Of a DNA stretch of 64,000 nt, positions 10,850-22,800 are shown in pieces. This DNA comes from Bimastos eiseni (taxonomy: Eukaryota > Annelida > Clitellata > Crassiclitellata > Lumbricidae): the NCBI GenBank assembly GCA_959347315.1, contig OY365817.1, forward strand, positions 4,942,643 to 5,006,642. The letters run 5' to 3'. How positions within the stretch are numbered: position 1 is the stretch's first letter; each line of letters starts with the position of its first letter. The notes below the pieces were generated by a model that made no database searches, was not told the origin of the DNA, and saw nothing but the letters and a program-made list of their open reading frames with translations. The translations under genes and the position numbers were made by a program.

Positions 10850-12552
10850 TACTGCCTCTTATTGCCAAACCACTAACAGATATTATAAACTGCTCTTTGA
10901 GAACTGGCATAGTACCTAGTCCACTAAAGATAGCTAAGGTGACACCTATTTTTGAACAGGGAAATAAAGATGATGTTGCTAATTAAAGATCAATTTCTAT
11001 TTTGACCTACTTTTCGAAATTATTTGAACAAGTTATGTATGTGCGCCTCTATGATTACATTAATAAAAAGGTATACTGTGCCCATTTCAACACGGTTTTA
11101 AACCTGGTCATTCCACTGTAATGTCACTACTTAATATACAGGATGGTATATCGGCCGCAATAGATCGCAATGAATATTTTCTAGGCATATTCATTGATTT
11201 TGCGAAAGCTTTCGACACAGTTAATCATGATATCTTACTCATTAAGCTAGAAAACCTTGGCATTCATGGCATAGCACTTAATTGGTTAAAAGTTACCTTA
11301 CCCATCGATATCAGCAGGTAAAATGTAATGGCTTTATATCATTGCTCAGAACTACTAAAATATGGAGTTTCGCAAGGCTCCATCTTGGGACCTAATTTTC
11401 ATTAATGATCTGCCTGATGTCTCTCCCATGCTTCAATTTTTGCTATTTGCTGACGATACAAATATCTTTGCTTCTCATAAATCCTACGAAAAATTATTTG
11501 AAATAGTTAATCATGAACTGGAGATTGTTAGTGACTGGTTCAAATCAAATATGCTCTCATTGAATGTGACTAAGACAAACTATATTTTATTTAGTTCCCA
11601 TCGCAAACAGATGCCTCAAATCCAAGGAACGCCTAATTTAAATAACATACCAATACCGAAAGTCGCAACAACCAAGTCCTTGGGTATTCAAATTGATCAA
11701 CACCTTACATGAAATTATCATGTACAACATATTTCAACTAAAATTGCAAACAATTTTGGAATAATAGCTAGAGTCATGCACCTGATTCCACCAAGTACAC
11801 GAATATGCCTATACTACACGATCATCCACTCTGACTTAGCATACTCTAACATCATCTGGACTTCAAACTATCCTTCAAGATTAAGACACCTTAGTATTAT
11901 ACAGAAGAGAGCTCTCCGCATGATCAACGGTAGCCAATTCCTTGCTTCATCTCAACCCATCTAAAAAGAACTTGGTATTTTGACTATTGAGCAATTGACC
12001 ACTTACCAAACCCTTGAATTCATGTATAAATATACTCACAGTCAACTACCCGTTGTGTTTAATAACTGCTTTTCCTCCCTTGCTGTTATAAACATACACA
12101 GTCTACGATCCCCCGCTAACTACAGACCTGTGTTTTCCAGAACTAATACACGAATGTTTTCAATTAGATACTTCAGCCCAAAGGCCTGGAACAGCTTTAC
12201 CAGAGGAGATACGTTCCAGAAACGGCTCTCGGTTCTTTTAAAAGAAAAAATAATCGAATATTTCAACATTTGAATAGTTGATCAATTCATGTTATGTGTG
12301 CATCTATAGATATATAAACTTATTGTCATTATACACGTAGTTAACTAGTTAAGAATTAATTTTTTTCTAGTTTCAATGTCAAATCAGCTGCCGTAATTAC
12401 TTGTCGTATTAGGGCGACGCGACTACGGGACTTGTGTTCTTTTTGGGGTATCTTCCTTGTTGGCTCCTTTTCCTTAAAAACTAGATTTGAATTACAATTG
12501 TAGCACTTGTTTGGATCAATAAAAACCAGTTGTTATGTTATGTTATTTGTTA
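10850..12552 (+). pseudogene. Dead Jockey/CR1-superfamily LINE reverse transcriptase (copy A)
   Basis: 5'-truncated ORF2 with recognisable RT blocks: TPIFEQGNKDD, FQHGFKPGHST, FIDFAKAFDTVNH, the FADDT catalytic box at about 11450, the SSHRKQMP block and the C-terminal YFSPKAWNSF. Stops and frameshifts break it: TAA replaces TAT in the NYRPIS motif near 10983, there are shifts near 11080 and 11320, and TGA replaces a Trp codon at 11710. The 3' end is a TTATG microsatellite at about 12530-12552. The TGA and the shift near 11320 are also in copy B, so the LINE was dead before the duplication. Confidence 0.9.
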
Positions 12553-12700
12553 TTTTCACAGTTTTAGAGCTATTGACTCGAAACCTTCGCCGTTGGCTCG
12601 GCGAACACATGGGACACCCAGTAGAGGGCTTGGTGAACCCCGCGCCCACCCTGTTTCTGGTCTCCATGGATAAAAACCTATGCCACACTTACGTCACATC
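12553..12700. repeat. Helitron-related tail segment
   Basis: Matches the segment just before the Helitron 3' end at 22840-22940 (GAAACCTTCGCCGTT..., GGGACACCCAGTAGAGGG, TTGGTGAACCC) and another copy at 21385-21500. Here the terminal hairpin and CTAGT are missing. Copy B carries it at 53401-53548. Confidence 0.65.
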
Positions 12701-13004
12701 CATAAAAACAGTTTCCTTCTCATTCGTCAGAAGCGTGTCGACGAAACACCTCCGAGATATCGTAAAGGTAGCAGGTATACAGTATCGTTTGCACAGTCGG
12801 TCAGATGGGTATGTACTTTATACGCAGACAGAAATAGAGAGACAGACAGAAAGAGAGGGGGGCTGACGAGTGACAACTCACTGCTGGACAAATTGGAAAA
12901 CCCAGGAAAATCAACAAACAGACGAGCGTTCTGTAAAACTTCTGCTCTTCAAATCAAATAATTCTGTTACCAACTAGTTAGTAAAGATCCTAATTGTGGA
13001 CCAT

Positions 13005-13166
13005 TCTCCGGTCGGCCCGTAACACTCAGTGTGCGCTGAGTGAGCGGCTTCAATCCTCGTCCGAGGCGTCAGTCACTGTGTAGGGACCTTCAATAAGTGT
13101 TTTGCGCCTAATTGCTCTGCAGTACAACTGCAATTGCGCCGTCGAGGCGTGTGCGCCTCTGAGCAA
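13005..13166 (+). repeat. tRNA-derived SINE (first family), truncated both ends
   Basis: Starts within the anticodon-arm region (CGGTCGGCCCGTAACACTCA) and lacks box A. It contains the GGCTTCAATCCTCGTCCGAGG box B region and the body to GCGCCTCTGAGCAAAA. Confidence 0.8.
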
Positions 13167-13237
13167 AACCCAGGAAAATCAACAAACAGACGAGCGTTCT
13201 GTAAAACTTCTGCTCTTCAAATCAAATAACTATGTTA

Positions 13238-14094
13238 GGAGCCGTTCACATATTATATAACGCTCAAGGGGTAGATGGATGGGTTCCCATTTCGTTAGCG
13301 TTATATTGTGTAGGGTGGGGGTAGGTTGAAGGTTTTGTTATATAACAAACTTTTTCAGCTTATACTATTTTGCTTGTTTGCCTGCCAATTGGAAATTCCA
13401 TGTACCACTGACCATCCTTACTTAAGCGAAGTTTGCAATACGTTGTGAACCAAAACTAACACCATCAGCCGCCACTTGGCGAATTGAATTGACATTCTTA
13501 CTTATTATTTATCAATCCACTTTTAACAATTTCCTGTGTATAGTTTTAAACGCTCTTAAATTCAGTTCTGTGTGATTTGTTTTGATTGTGGTTGGTTTAA
13601 ATTAAAATTAATTCACTTGAAGTAATTATTTTGGTTCGTATTATCAGGATGTTTGATTTCATTTTCTATAGCATGCGTAAATAGTTTATAAGTTTGCTTA
13701 AATACCCAATTGTAGTTGTTGTATAGGCCTACACTCTGTATCATTCGCTATTAAATAGGTAGAGTCGTACCGCGAACCTATCGATAAATACCTGATAGTG
13801 CAATATTAAATCAATGGATTCTGTGTGATACTTTAATCCTCATTTCTAGTGCAAAACAGGAGGAAAACAAAAATGGTGTTTTATATAGGATTTACGTCAC
13901 CACCAAGTATTATCATGTTGTAGGCTAGTAATAGGCTTTGTTGTTGCTAATGGGGTGGGGTATGGGGGTAGGTAGCATATCTGTTATATAATATAGGGGT
14001 GGGGGGGTCACAGCTGCTGTTACATAACGTTATTAGGGGTAGGGGTGGGTCAAAAATTGAGATTTTATGCGTTACATAATATGTGAACGGCCCC
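13238..14094. mobile_element. PIF/Harbinger-like MITE, 857 bp, TTA target duplication
   Basis: Terminal inverted repeats GGAGCCGTTCACATATTATA (left) and the complement of GGGGCCGTTCACATATTATG (right), flanked on both sides by TTA. The interior has GGGGTAGG-rich subterminal stretches and no ORF. TTA duplication with GGG-type termini fits PIF/Harbinger; the assignment is inference. It is absent from copy B. Confidence 0.8.
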
Positions 14095-14577
14095 TTATTA
14101 ACTAGTTATTAAGGATACATTTGTATACATCAGTGTCTATGCACAATGTATATAAACACTATTGATTTACAAACATGACCAAAAAACTTCTCAACCCGTG
14201 CAACGTACAGTTCCCCAGCTATTTCACCTATAAGACGTGAATCGATCGATTCTTAAGTAGTATGTCTTACTGTATGTGACGCTTTTTCGTCAAACACGAA
14301 AATCCACCATTCCATCTGGCGACAAAGGTTCATTCAAACAACTAATGTTCCTTTCTGCAAACCATGATCCTCCGCACTTCGGAAGTTCAGAGTACTATTT
14401 CCGCTCTCGTAGTCCATGAGTCTAACGACCATGAACTTTCGACACGGTGATTGCGCAAGAGTTCTCACGAAACTTAAGACAGGTTCGCACATGATTCACC
14501 CCTGCAGCCAGGATTATGCTTAATAGATTGTGACAGGCTGGCAGTTTAAATATACCTCACCCTTATTGTGACACCCC

Positions 14578-15311
14578 CAGAGGCGTAGCTAGGGCATTTT
14601 GCGCCGGGGAACAAACTACAGAATTGGCGCCCATTTGTGGGCCATCCATACATGACGTCACGCGCCGATAGGGAGGGGTGTCACACAATGGTGACGATGT
14701 GTAGCGAGGGAAAGGGGTCCAAAGAACTGTGATATCACATCATCACATCAAAATTCATAATTTTATTTTTAAACATTTGCTCAATTAAACAAGTTCCACT
14801 TATTTAAAAGTAGTTGTTTACCACAATTTAGCAACAATAATAATGATAAACCTACTGCGTTCTTAATTTTTGAACTGTTTACTATTATGCTCTGCGCCAA
14901 TTTTGGGGCTTTGGAAGTCAGACAGCCATTGTGTAACACACAAGCAGAAATAAATTATACCGTCAAAACGCATAGGCCACAGATCGAGAGACGCTGCAAT
15001 TGATTTGGAACTACGACATGATATTATGTCGCCTCTTACGGGCTTAGTGAGGACAGATCAGTGGAGCCCGGGGGTGCCAGAATCATGTGCGACAACCTGT
15101 TTGTAATGAGGATTTTAAGGGCGCCAAAATCATGTACGACAACCTGTTTGTAATGAGGATTTTGGGGGCGCCAAAATGTAATCTTACAAACTTTTTGGGG
15201 ATGAATTAGTTTGTTTTCAAAAAAATATTAATAATTTTAATCCTCATTTTGGCGCCCCCTCCAACTCGGCGCTGGGAGACACGTGTCCCCTGCCCCTTAG
15301 CTACGCTTCTG
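14578..15311. mobile_element. hAT-like MITE, 734 bp, 8-bp target duplication
   Basis: Begins CAGAGGCGTAGCTAGGG and ends CCTTAGCTACGCTTCTG, flanked by the perfect 8-bp duplication GACACCCC (14570-14577 and 15312-15319). CAG termini and 8-bp duplications are diagnostic for hAT. Inside lie a diverged end of the CATCCATACATGACGTCACG MITE family at about 14640 and a tandem copy of CATGTRCGACAACCTGTTTG (about 15085-15170). No transposase is present. Confidence 0.9.
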
Positions 15312-15477
15312 GACACCCCACAGTGATGAGTTATTCACTGACGAGTGACCACTCACTGCTGGACAAATTGGAAAACCCAGGAAAATCAACAAACAGACGA
15401 GCGTTCTGTAAAACTTCTGCTCTTCAAATCAAATAATTCTGTTACCAACTAGTTATTAAGGATCCTAATTGTGGACC

Positions 15478-15700
15478 ATTCTCCGGTCGTCCCGTAACAC
15501 TTAGTGTGCGCTGAGTGAGCGGCTTCAATCCTCGTCCGAGGCGTCAGTCACTGTGTAGGGACCTTCAATAAGTGTTTTGCGCCTAATTGCTCTGCAGTAC
15601 AACTGCAATTGCGCCGTCGAGGCGTGTGCGCCTCTGAGCAAAAGATGTTGGAAGAAGTACAATATCGAATTTCAAAAGTTTCAAATTTCAAGATTTTTAA
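15478..15700 (+). repeat. tRNA-derived SINE (first family)
   Basis: Nearly the same truncation point as at 13005; extends through the full body and the TCAAATTTCAAGATTTTTAA-type 3' end. The orthologous copy in B is at 53855-54075. Confidence 0.85.
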
Positions 15701-15889
15701 ATTTAATGTAGATGTTTTAGTCAAAACATAGAGAAAATGTTTTAAAGCGCCAATTACGTTGGTCAATGAGTTTGGCAAGTTTAAAGGAATGGTTGAAAAG
15801 TAATTAGTTATAGAATTACAGTCGAAATGTAATCGCACATCGATTACATTTACATACATCTTATTGCAATTATATTCTGATCCCATTTA

Positions 15890-16145
15890 CAGTTAAAGTT
15901 TACAAATGGCATTGACATTGGTTGGCGCCTCGCTCTGGAACAGGCTTCTGTTGGCGTTGGGCTTGTCCCCAAGGTCCACTCTAACTGTGTTTATACTCGC
16001 TTAAAACTGTTCTATTCAGCCGTGCTGGTGTTGGAGGCGTTCCTGTGCAGTAACCGTGATGGGACGCTGTGGAAATTTTCGTAATAAATGATTGCATTAA
16101 TGGATGGATGAATGAATGAATAAACGAATGAGTGAATGAATGAAT
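15890..16145 (+). pseudogene. CR1/L2-like LINE 3' end with (TGAA)n tail
   Basis: Encodes GASLWNRLLLALGLSPRSTL followed by a broken LKTVLF-type tail. It ends in GGGACGCTGTGG...AATAAATG and a TGAA microsatellite at 16100-16145. It lies about 120 bp upstream of the channel gene start in both duplicates. Confidence 0.8.
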
Positions 16146-16261
16146 CAATGAATGATTCGTCACTATCGCCACGCATAATCATTATACTTAGACCGAAATT
16201 CTGCGTTCTTTAGGACATAGGCGAAAGCAAGCCGTTTGTTGAATCTGCGGACAACTCAAAG

Positions 16262-16850
16262 ATGAGTCATCCATTCACGATTGAATACATGCGGGAAGGC
16301 GAAATGTCATCAGCTCAGGTCCACGTAGACGCAGATGCAGGCATTAGAAAATTGAAAGAGAATCAACATGTCTCTCCAATGTATAAAAGTCCCGTAAGGC
16401 CAAGACCACGAATTGGAGAGAGTGAGTCGGTTACCAACGAATGCAAGACCGATCCGGCTGAAGCAAATCCTCACAGCTTGGAAACGATAAAAGCAGAGAT
16501 GAATACAACGATGACGGAGGATGAAAGAATGAGTGCTTTCAACGTCATGACAATGGTCATGAGGCGTAGGATGAAGCTGTTTGCAGATGAAGTATCCATT
16601 GTTGGTTTGTCGTATTTGTTCAAACCATCATCTTTCAAAGTAGGCTCCATCATCCGGAAAATCATGTGGACAATGCTTCTCGTCTTCGGAACAGGTTTCA
16701 TGGTTTTCCAGATTTACGATCGGATATCGTATTATCTGATGTATCCAGCCATCGTCAACTATCGAGTGGCCTACAACCGATCTCTTCGCTTCCCTACGGT
16801 AACCCTGTGTCCGGAGTTTCTTCTCAGCAGAAGTGTCTTAGCGTCGATGG
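16262..16850 (+). CDS. Channel gene A, exon 1 (N-terminus, TM1)
   Basis: Residues 1-196 plus one base. Contains the cytoplasmic N-terminus, SIVGLSYLF (altered HG motif), TM1 and FPTVTLCPEF. Donor ATGG|GTAAGT. By my count eight of 589 bases differ from exon 1 of gene B; three change residues. Confidence 0.95.
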
Positions 16851-19800
16851 GTAAGTTATAAATCCATTCCATCCTCACCTACATAAAAAAAGTCAGTTGA
16901 AATAATTCGTTAACATTCTTATTTGCTCGTCTCTTCTTTGGCTGTCTCATCGTATATACAAAGACTTCTTCTCACGGTCAATCTTAGGGGGATAAGAGTC
17001 TCGAACTCAGTTCCTCAGCTCTGCGTCCCAGTGTGAGACATATGGGGCTAGGCACACACATTGGACGGAACAAAAAAAATGAGTTGTTTTGGTCAAAAAT
17101 ATAGACGATTCTGGCTTTGAAAATTTTGGGAGGGAGCGTCAATGAGGTGCTAGGAGTTTGAACATCGTTTTTGGAATTGGAATTAGTCTGAAACGATTTT
17201 TAAACAACTAATTAAAGAATTAATTTACTTATGTCATCATAAATTTTTATTCCTGAAAAACATTTGTTTCTCTGTAACTAAATCTCAAGACAAAGTCAGC
17301 GATTGAAAGCTAAGGTCCGGCTTAACTATGCCGCCTACGATCAAAGAGTACAAGCGTGGCAGGGTTAGAATGCAAGGGTAATTGTAATCGTATTCGTAAT
17401 CTCAACATTTCTACAGCGCCCACAAAAGCGAAGTCACGGGAACCAGCTTATTCACAGGCGCATCGCGGTATCGCGGGCGAGATTGACCCGACTGGAAGCA
17501 ACTGCTGTAATACAGACTCCCTCCCAGCGGCGTGCCGCTGGGAGGGAGTCCACCGCTTCGGCGGCCGAAGCGGTGGAAGTTAAGAAAACACGAAGAAGGG
17601 ATGGGCGCGATATTTCAAGGGCATTTTTATTGTTCCTAATCTTGATAAGGATGACAACTACAAAGTTAGCATCGCTTATTAATATCTAACGCTTGAAGAT
17701 CATAAATACCTCTGGAAAAAATAATCATAATTATAGCGATTAAAGTGATAAAGATAATGATTATGATGATTATGCTCAGAATAGATCCAATTCTTATGAT
17801 ATAAAGAGCCCTTAGTAATTTCTCTTTTATGAAAAATACGTTGTTAATCGGAAACTAAATCCCTATAAAATATTTAGTCTAATATGTTCAGTGTTGTCTG
17901 AGTTTTCTGTTTGATTCGAAGTTTGGCTAAACTGCTTCAGGTTCAAGTACACAGGAATTGGCTACAGTCCAATTGCCGCCATTTTTGGATCCGGAATTCG
18001 GTGAAAGAAATAGTGTCCTAAATTTGTCACAGCTGAATTTCGACTGGGAGTTCCTTTACACATACGTCGGCATAAAAATGAAGGACTCGATACTCGAGGT
18101 TAGAACATTTGTAACATTGCCTCAAATAACATAGACCTGATTTGCATTGTTGAATCATTATGATTGGCTTAAGATTCTTCCATGTGTTACTCCACAATCT
18201 TTGACGTGAACTGCTGCTGTTTTTCTACTTTCAGTGACAGAAAACCTCTGGTCTTATTTTAGTTTTCTGGACTAATACTGTAACGAATTAAATTTAACCG
18301 AGGTAGCAGCAAAATTTGATGTTACTTTCAAACTTTGTCGATTCTATTGGATAACAAATTCTATTTAATGTGTTTGTTTTTTGCTATATAATATATACAC
18401 GTATCGTGCGGCACGCTGGCAGATTTATTAGAGTGGTCGGCCCGTAACACTCAGTGTGCGCCGAGCGAGTGAGTTCGACCCTCGTCCGGGCCGTCACTAT
18501 GCAGGGACCTTGAGCAAGTCCTTCGCGCACAATTGTTCTGCAATACAAGTTAACAACAACAACGTCTTTTTATTGCACCCAATGATAATGTTGCGTTTCC
18601 CACAGATGGATGAGCTATTTTTCCAGAATAGCCCTCCGAGTGGTTGTATGTTGCAAGTAAGGCTCTGCGGTCTGTAAGAGACGGATGTTGAACACAGATT
18701 CTTTATTGGTAACTCAACTGGCAATTAAAGTGTCCGATCAAACTGTCAACTGTTCGCACTGTTCTCTCTTCAACTACTGCTAATAGACGGACTTCAACGA
18801 CTAACTACGACGACTGAGTAAACTGTTCGACGACTGTCCGTGAAGAATCTGACGACTGTTCTCGACGACCGATTCCAAACGACTGTGACGACTGCTAAAA
18901 ACCGACTGACTCAACGACGTGTTTGTAAGAAGTTTATTTTACGACGCATCCATGACAAGGATGATATGCGTTCTGAATGACGGCAGACGCGCGGCATTCC
19001 CATGGCAAACGCGGTTGATACGGCGAACGAGGCATGAAGACAGGCGCGGCAGGCGCCGCGGCAGGCGCGGCTGACGCGCGGCATCGCCGTAGCAACGTGA
19101 CGAACACGGGTCGGAGGCCACGCGTCATACGCGCGGCATCGTCGTGGCAGGCGTAGGAGACGAGTGGCATTGTGGTGGCGGGCGCAGTAATCACTCATGG
19201 CAGCCAATAGCAAATTCCCAAAACCGAAACAATAAAAACAAGAAACAGAAACAGTTAATAGTAAAAAGCTTTAGCTGGGCACAACAGGGAGGATAAAACC
19301 CAAATAGGACCTAAGTCCCGTTAGCAGGGCCATCCATGTAATAACAAGCATTTCGGCAGTTGTCAAGATTAGTACCACAGAAGTAATTTTTATAATCTCT
19401 TAACTGGCTAACTAAGATATGACATAAATATATAGTTGATGCACACGTTAGCAGACGACATCATAAGTATGTGCTCCCGGTAGGATTTCTTAAATGTTAC
19501 AATATTAGGTATTAATTTTATGTCATCTGTAATATAATTCCAAGCCTTAGGACCAGCATATTTAATTGAAAACATTCTAGTATTTGTTCTAACATAAATA
19601 GATCTCTAATTAAGATCAGAGGAAGAGTGCAGTGAGTAGGGATTTACCTCAGATATAGATAAGAAATATTTGTTGAATACAGTTACTTCAATTGCGTCGT
19701 CAAGGCGTGTGTACTCCTAAGCAAAAATTTTGGAAGACGGGAGATATCAAATTTTAGACTAAATAAAAATTATAGGCATATAAATATGTTGTTACATTAT

Positions 19801-22800
19801 AGCACATTATAACTAATAGAAACAATACTTTTACAATATGCATGAAGAATATCAGCGTTTTTTATGGACAGTGTGGGACCGGCGTGCTTGCTTATTAATT
19901 GTGGTGCCCTTACATTCAGTGAGTTCAACACAGAGGATTGGATGAATTGAACTTTTGGGGTAATATTTGAGCTGATGCAACATTGCACCGCTTGCAACCC
20001 AGGAAACACTTTCTAAATTACTCAAATCGCATTTCTTTAGATCTATCTGTTGTGTAGCTACGGTTAGCACCTTCGAGGGGTTCTGTAAGGCGCTATAAAA
20101 ATAGCCTAATACATACATGGCGAAAGCAGACAGTTGACCCCAATAAACGTCGTCGATAATGCTCGTATTCCGACAATATTCTGGATCAGTTTCGATGGGA
20201 TGAAACGCAGCGATTCGATAGCGTTGGAGCTTAGCCACCATGCAGACATGTAGGCTCTATCGAGTGAACAATCCATTGTGGTTTTATCTCGAAGCTAAGA
20301 GATCATTGAACTTACTGTTACTTACAAGAACGGCGAGTGGGCTAATCTTTGAGGAACCTTAGAATGCACACTAGTAGATCGCGGTAAGGTTTTCGCTGTG
20401 AGCAACTATACCCGAAACTTTTCGAGAAGAAGAGTTTGCGTTTTATGGTGCGAACATCCTTCAAGTTCTACGAAGTTCGTATCGAGAACGAGAGGGAGCG
20501 ATAAAAAATTATAGTAAGCTGCGCAGGCAATTATCTACGAATAGAAACCAGGAGCAGGCAGTTTCAACAAAGTTGAGTGATTTCAGCAACAAATCATCTC
20601 ATGACAACGTGGAAGGGCTTTATAATTAATTTTAAACTAGTAATTTAAGTCAGACAAGTACTGCATGGTCTACCAAGTAGGGCTACACCCGACTATTTAA
20701 ACATTTATTGACTCATTGAATTTAGGCCTAGATTCATAACTATCATTGATGTGATATATTTTGATTTGATCATTGTTATACATTCAACATTTAGCGAATT
20801 GCTTTCATTTGATTGGTTGAATCTTTGACTCAACCAATCATAATAAACGGGGCATAGACAGATTAGGCTTACAAGTGAAGCGATGATGGATCAGACGCAT
20901 GTTTAGCTTACGAAATAAATCGTAAGGTATATCGTTACATAATTAGACCTACATAACGTCTAACGATGTGAAAACGTAAGTAGGGTTTATTGTATTTTAT
21001 ATATATATATATAGGCTATTGTGCTAATTAAAATTCAATTTATAATCGAGTTGGCTATTTCAGTGTTCGTTCGGGAATTTGCCTTGCAACACAAGCGTTG
21101 CTTTTAATGATATCAGGACAGATATTGGATTTTGTTCATCATTCAACCCAGGTGAGCTTGGTCTATGTCCTACGATAATATTGCAAATGCAACATTTTAC
21201 CGAATTTAGTTGCAACCTCCGTGTAAATATACAACACATTCCACTTTGAAATTCCAACCACATGGTGTCCTACGACTTCCACTTGAATTTAGTCTTGAAT
21301 AACAAGAAATGTAATCTATATAAATAAACAGAGACTTCTGTCTATTTGTGTTTCCTTTGCAGGCGATGCGTTAACACAGTTATAAGCTATTCACTCAAAA
21401 CCTTCACCATTGGCTCGGGGAACACTTGATACACGCAGTCGAGGGGTTCCTGAATCCCGCGCACGCCGTCTTCCACATCTCCAGGGCCAAAAACCTGTTT
21501 CACCACCTCCAAGGAGTTTCCTTTTCAGTTGCCAGGATCGACGCACGTTGGTTCCCGACCTATGCATGTTGTAAATGTGCACGTGATTTCTGTAAGCTAT
21601 GCCTATTTCGCTTACGAATTAACGGTTTGGGAGCTACAGATATGAGGTATAGAGTTGGCAATCGTTTGTACAGTGTACTTTGTAGGCATGAGTGTCTATA
21701 CACAATTCCGTTTATCGGCTCTTCGCTCGAAGGAGCTTTCGTAGGATAAAAAGCGAGTTTGTGGGAATGCAGAGCGTTTAGGCCATCAGAGGAAGAAGAG
21801 GGGTTAGGATGATGAAGAAGGTTAGGAAAGGAACGCAGGATTGTTGAGTAGGAAGAGGAGGAGTATTAGGAGGAAGTCGTAGGGAAGGATTATGTAGTAG
21901 GGGGGGAAAAGAAGTGTGACGATGAATGCATGATGAAGTGGAGAAGAAGGTGAGGAGTGTGAAAACGAGAATGGGATGAAGAGGAAGGAGGATCGGAGGA
22001 GGAAGTGATTAGGATAGGGTGAGAAGTAGGAGGAAGAGGACGTGTTTATTGGCTTTTGAGAGCTTTCTTGGGACAAAAAGCGAGTTGGTGGAAATGCAAG
22101 GGGTTCGGGATATCACAGGAAGAAGAGGGGTTAGGATGATGAAGAGGGGTTAGGATGATGAAGAGGGGTTAGGATGATGAAGAGGGTTAGGATGATGAAG
22201 AGGGTTAGGATGATGAAGAGGGTTAGGATGATGAAGAGGGTTAGGATGATGAAGAGGGTTAGGATGATGAAGAGGGTTAGGATGATGAAGAGGGTTAGGA
22301 TGATGAAGAGGGTTAGGATGATGAAGAGGGTTAGGATGATGAAGAGGGTTAGGAAAAGGAACGCAGGATTGTTTGAGGAGGAGGAGCAGGAGGAGGAGAA
22401 GGAGGAAGAAGTCGTAGGGGAGGATTATGGAGACGGAGAAAGGAGAAGTGTGACGATGTGTGTTCCATGAAGTTGAGAAGAGGGTGATGAGTGTGAAAAG
22501 GAGGATGGGCTGGAGGAGGATAGGGTTAGGATAGGGTGAGAATTAGGAGGAAGAGGAGAAAGTTGGGAAAAGGTGAGTGAGAATATAAGGCAGTGAATGG
22601 AAATAAGAGAAGACGAAGACTAGAAATTAGAGATGAGGAGGAGGGATTAGATTGAGAAAAGGTGAATGAAACGTAATGAAGTGGTGGTAAGAGATGTTGC
22701 CAGGAATCAGAATAAGAAGAATGGAGGAAGGTGAGTAAGGATGAACACTAAGGAATTGGAAGAGGAGGAAACGTTGAAGATACATGTATATCCAGATTCT

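Larger units (their letters stand above)
12862..15351. repeat. Local amplification in copy A: about 120-bp block in three copies
   Basis: The block GACGAGTGACAACTCACTGC...CAAATCAAATAA occurs at 12866-12960, in part at 13168-13230, and at 15347-15437, but once in copy B (53714-53808). The intervening 2.5 kb (SINE copy plus two MITEs) is absent from B. The join at about 13165 falls in the microhomology AAAACCCAGG. Confidence 0.8.
8400..16950. repeat. Segmental duplication, copy A
   Basis: From TTCTAAGGCTGTAACGG at about 8400 to past the first exon of the channel gene, this block matches 48385-55320 almost base for base. Differences are scattered substitutions, a 2.5-kb local expansion in A (12.86-15.35 kb), an 866-bp insertion in B (49040-49905) and small indels. 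Similarity resumes in patches further right: exon 2 of the channel, the intron around 17.7/60.1 kb, and 19.78/60.93 kb. Confidence 0.93.
16851..17967. other. Intron 1 of channel gene A
   Basis: 1.1 kb. Holds a SINE-like remnant (about 16985-17060), LINE-like sequence around 17400-17470, and the GC-rich double hairpin at 17515-17576. The acceptor GGCTACAG|TC restores frame; an alternative upstream CAG (17951-17953) would bring in an immediate stop. Confidence 0.8.

Noticed and set aside
16471..16701. Antisense 76-codon frame opposite channel exon 1 (also at 54843-55073)
   Set aside because: Shadow of the real exon; identical in both copies only because the exon is.
17951..17967. Alternative acceptor ACACAG for channel exon 2
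   Set aside because: After the one-base overhang of exon 1 it leads to a stop within the exon; the acceptor at 17967 keeps the frame.
18939..19213. Overlapping GC-rich frames on the - strand
   Set aside because: They arise from a GGCAGGCGCGGC-type repeat; three overlapping frames with Arg/Ala/Pro bias and no domain.
22174..22470. 98-codon MMKRVR-repeat frame
   Set aside because: A direct consequence of the 18-bp minisatellite; no conservation outside the array.
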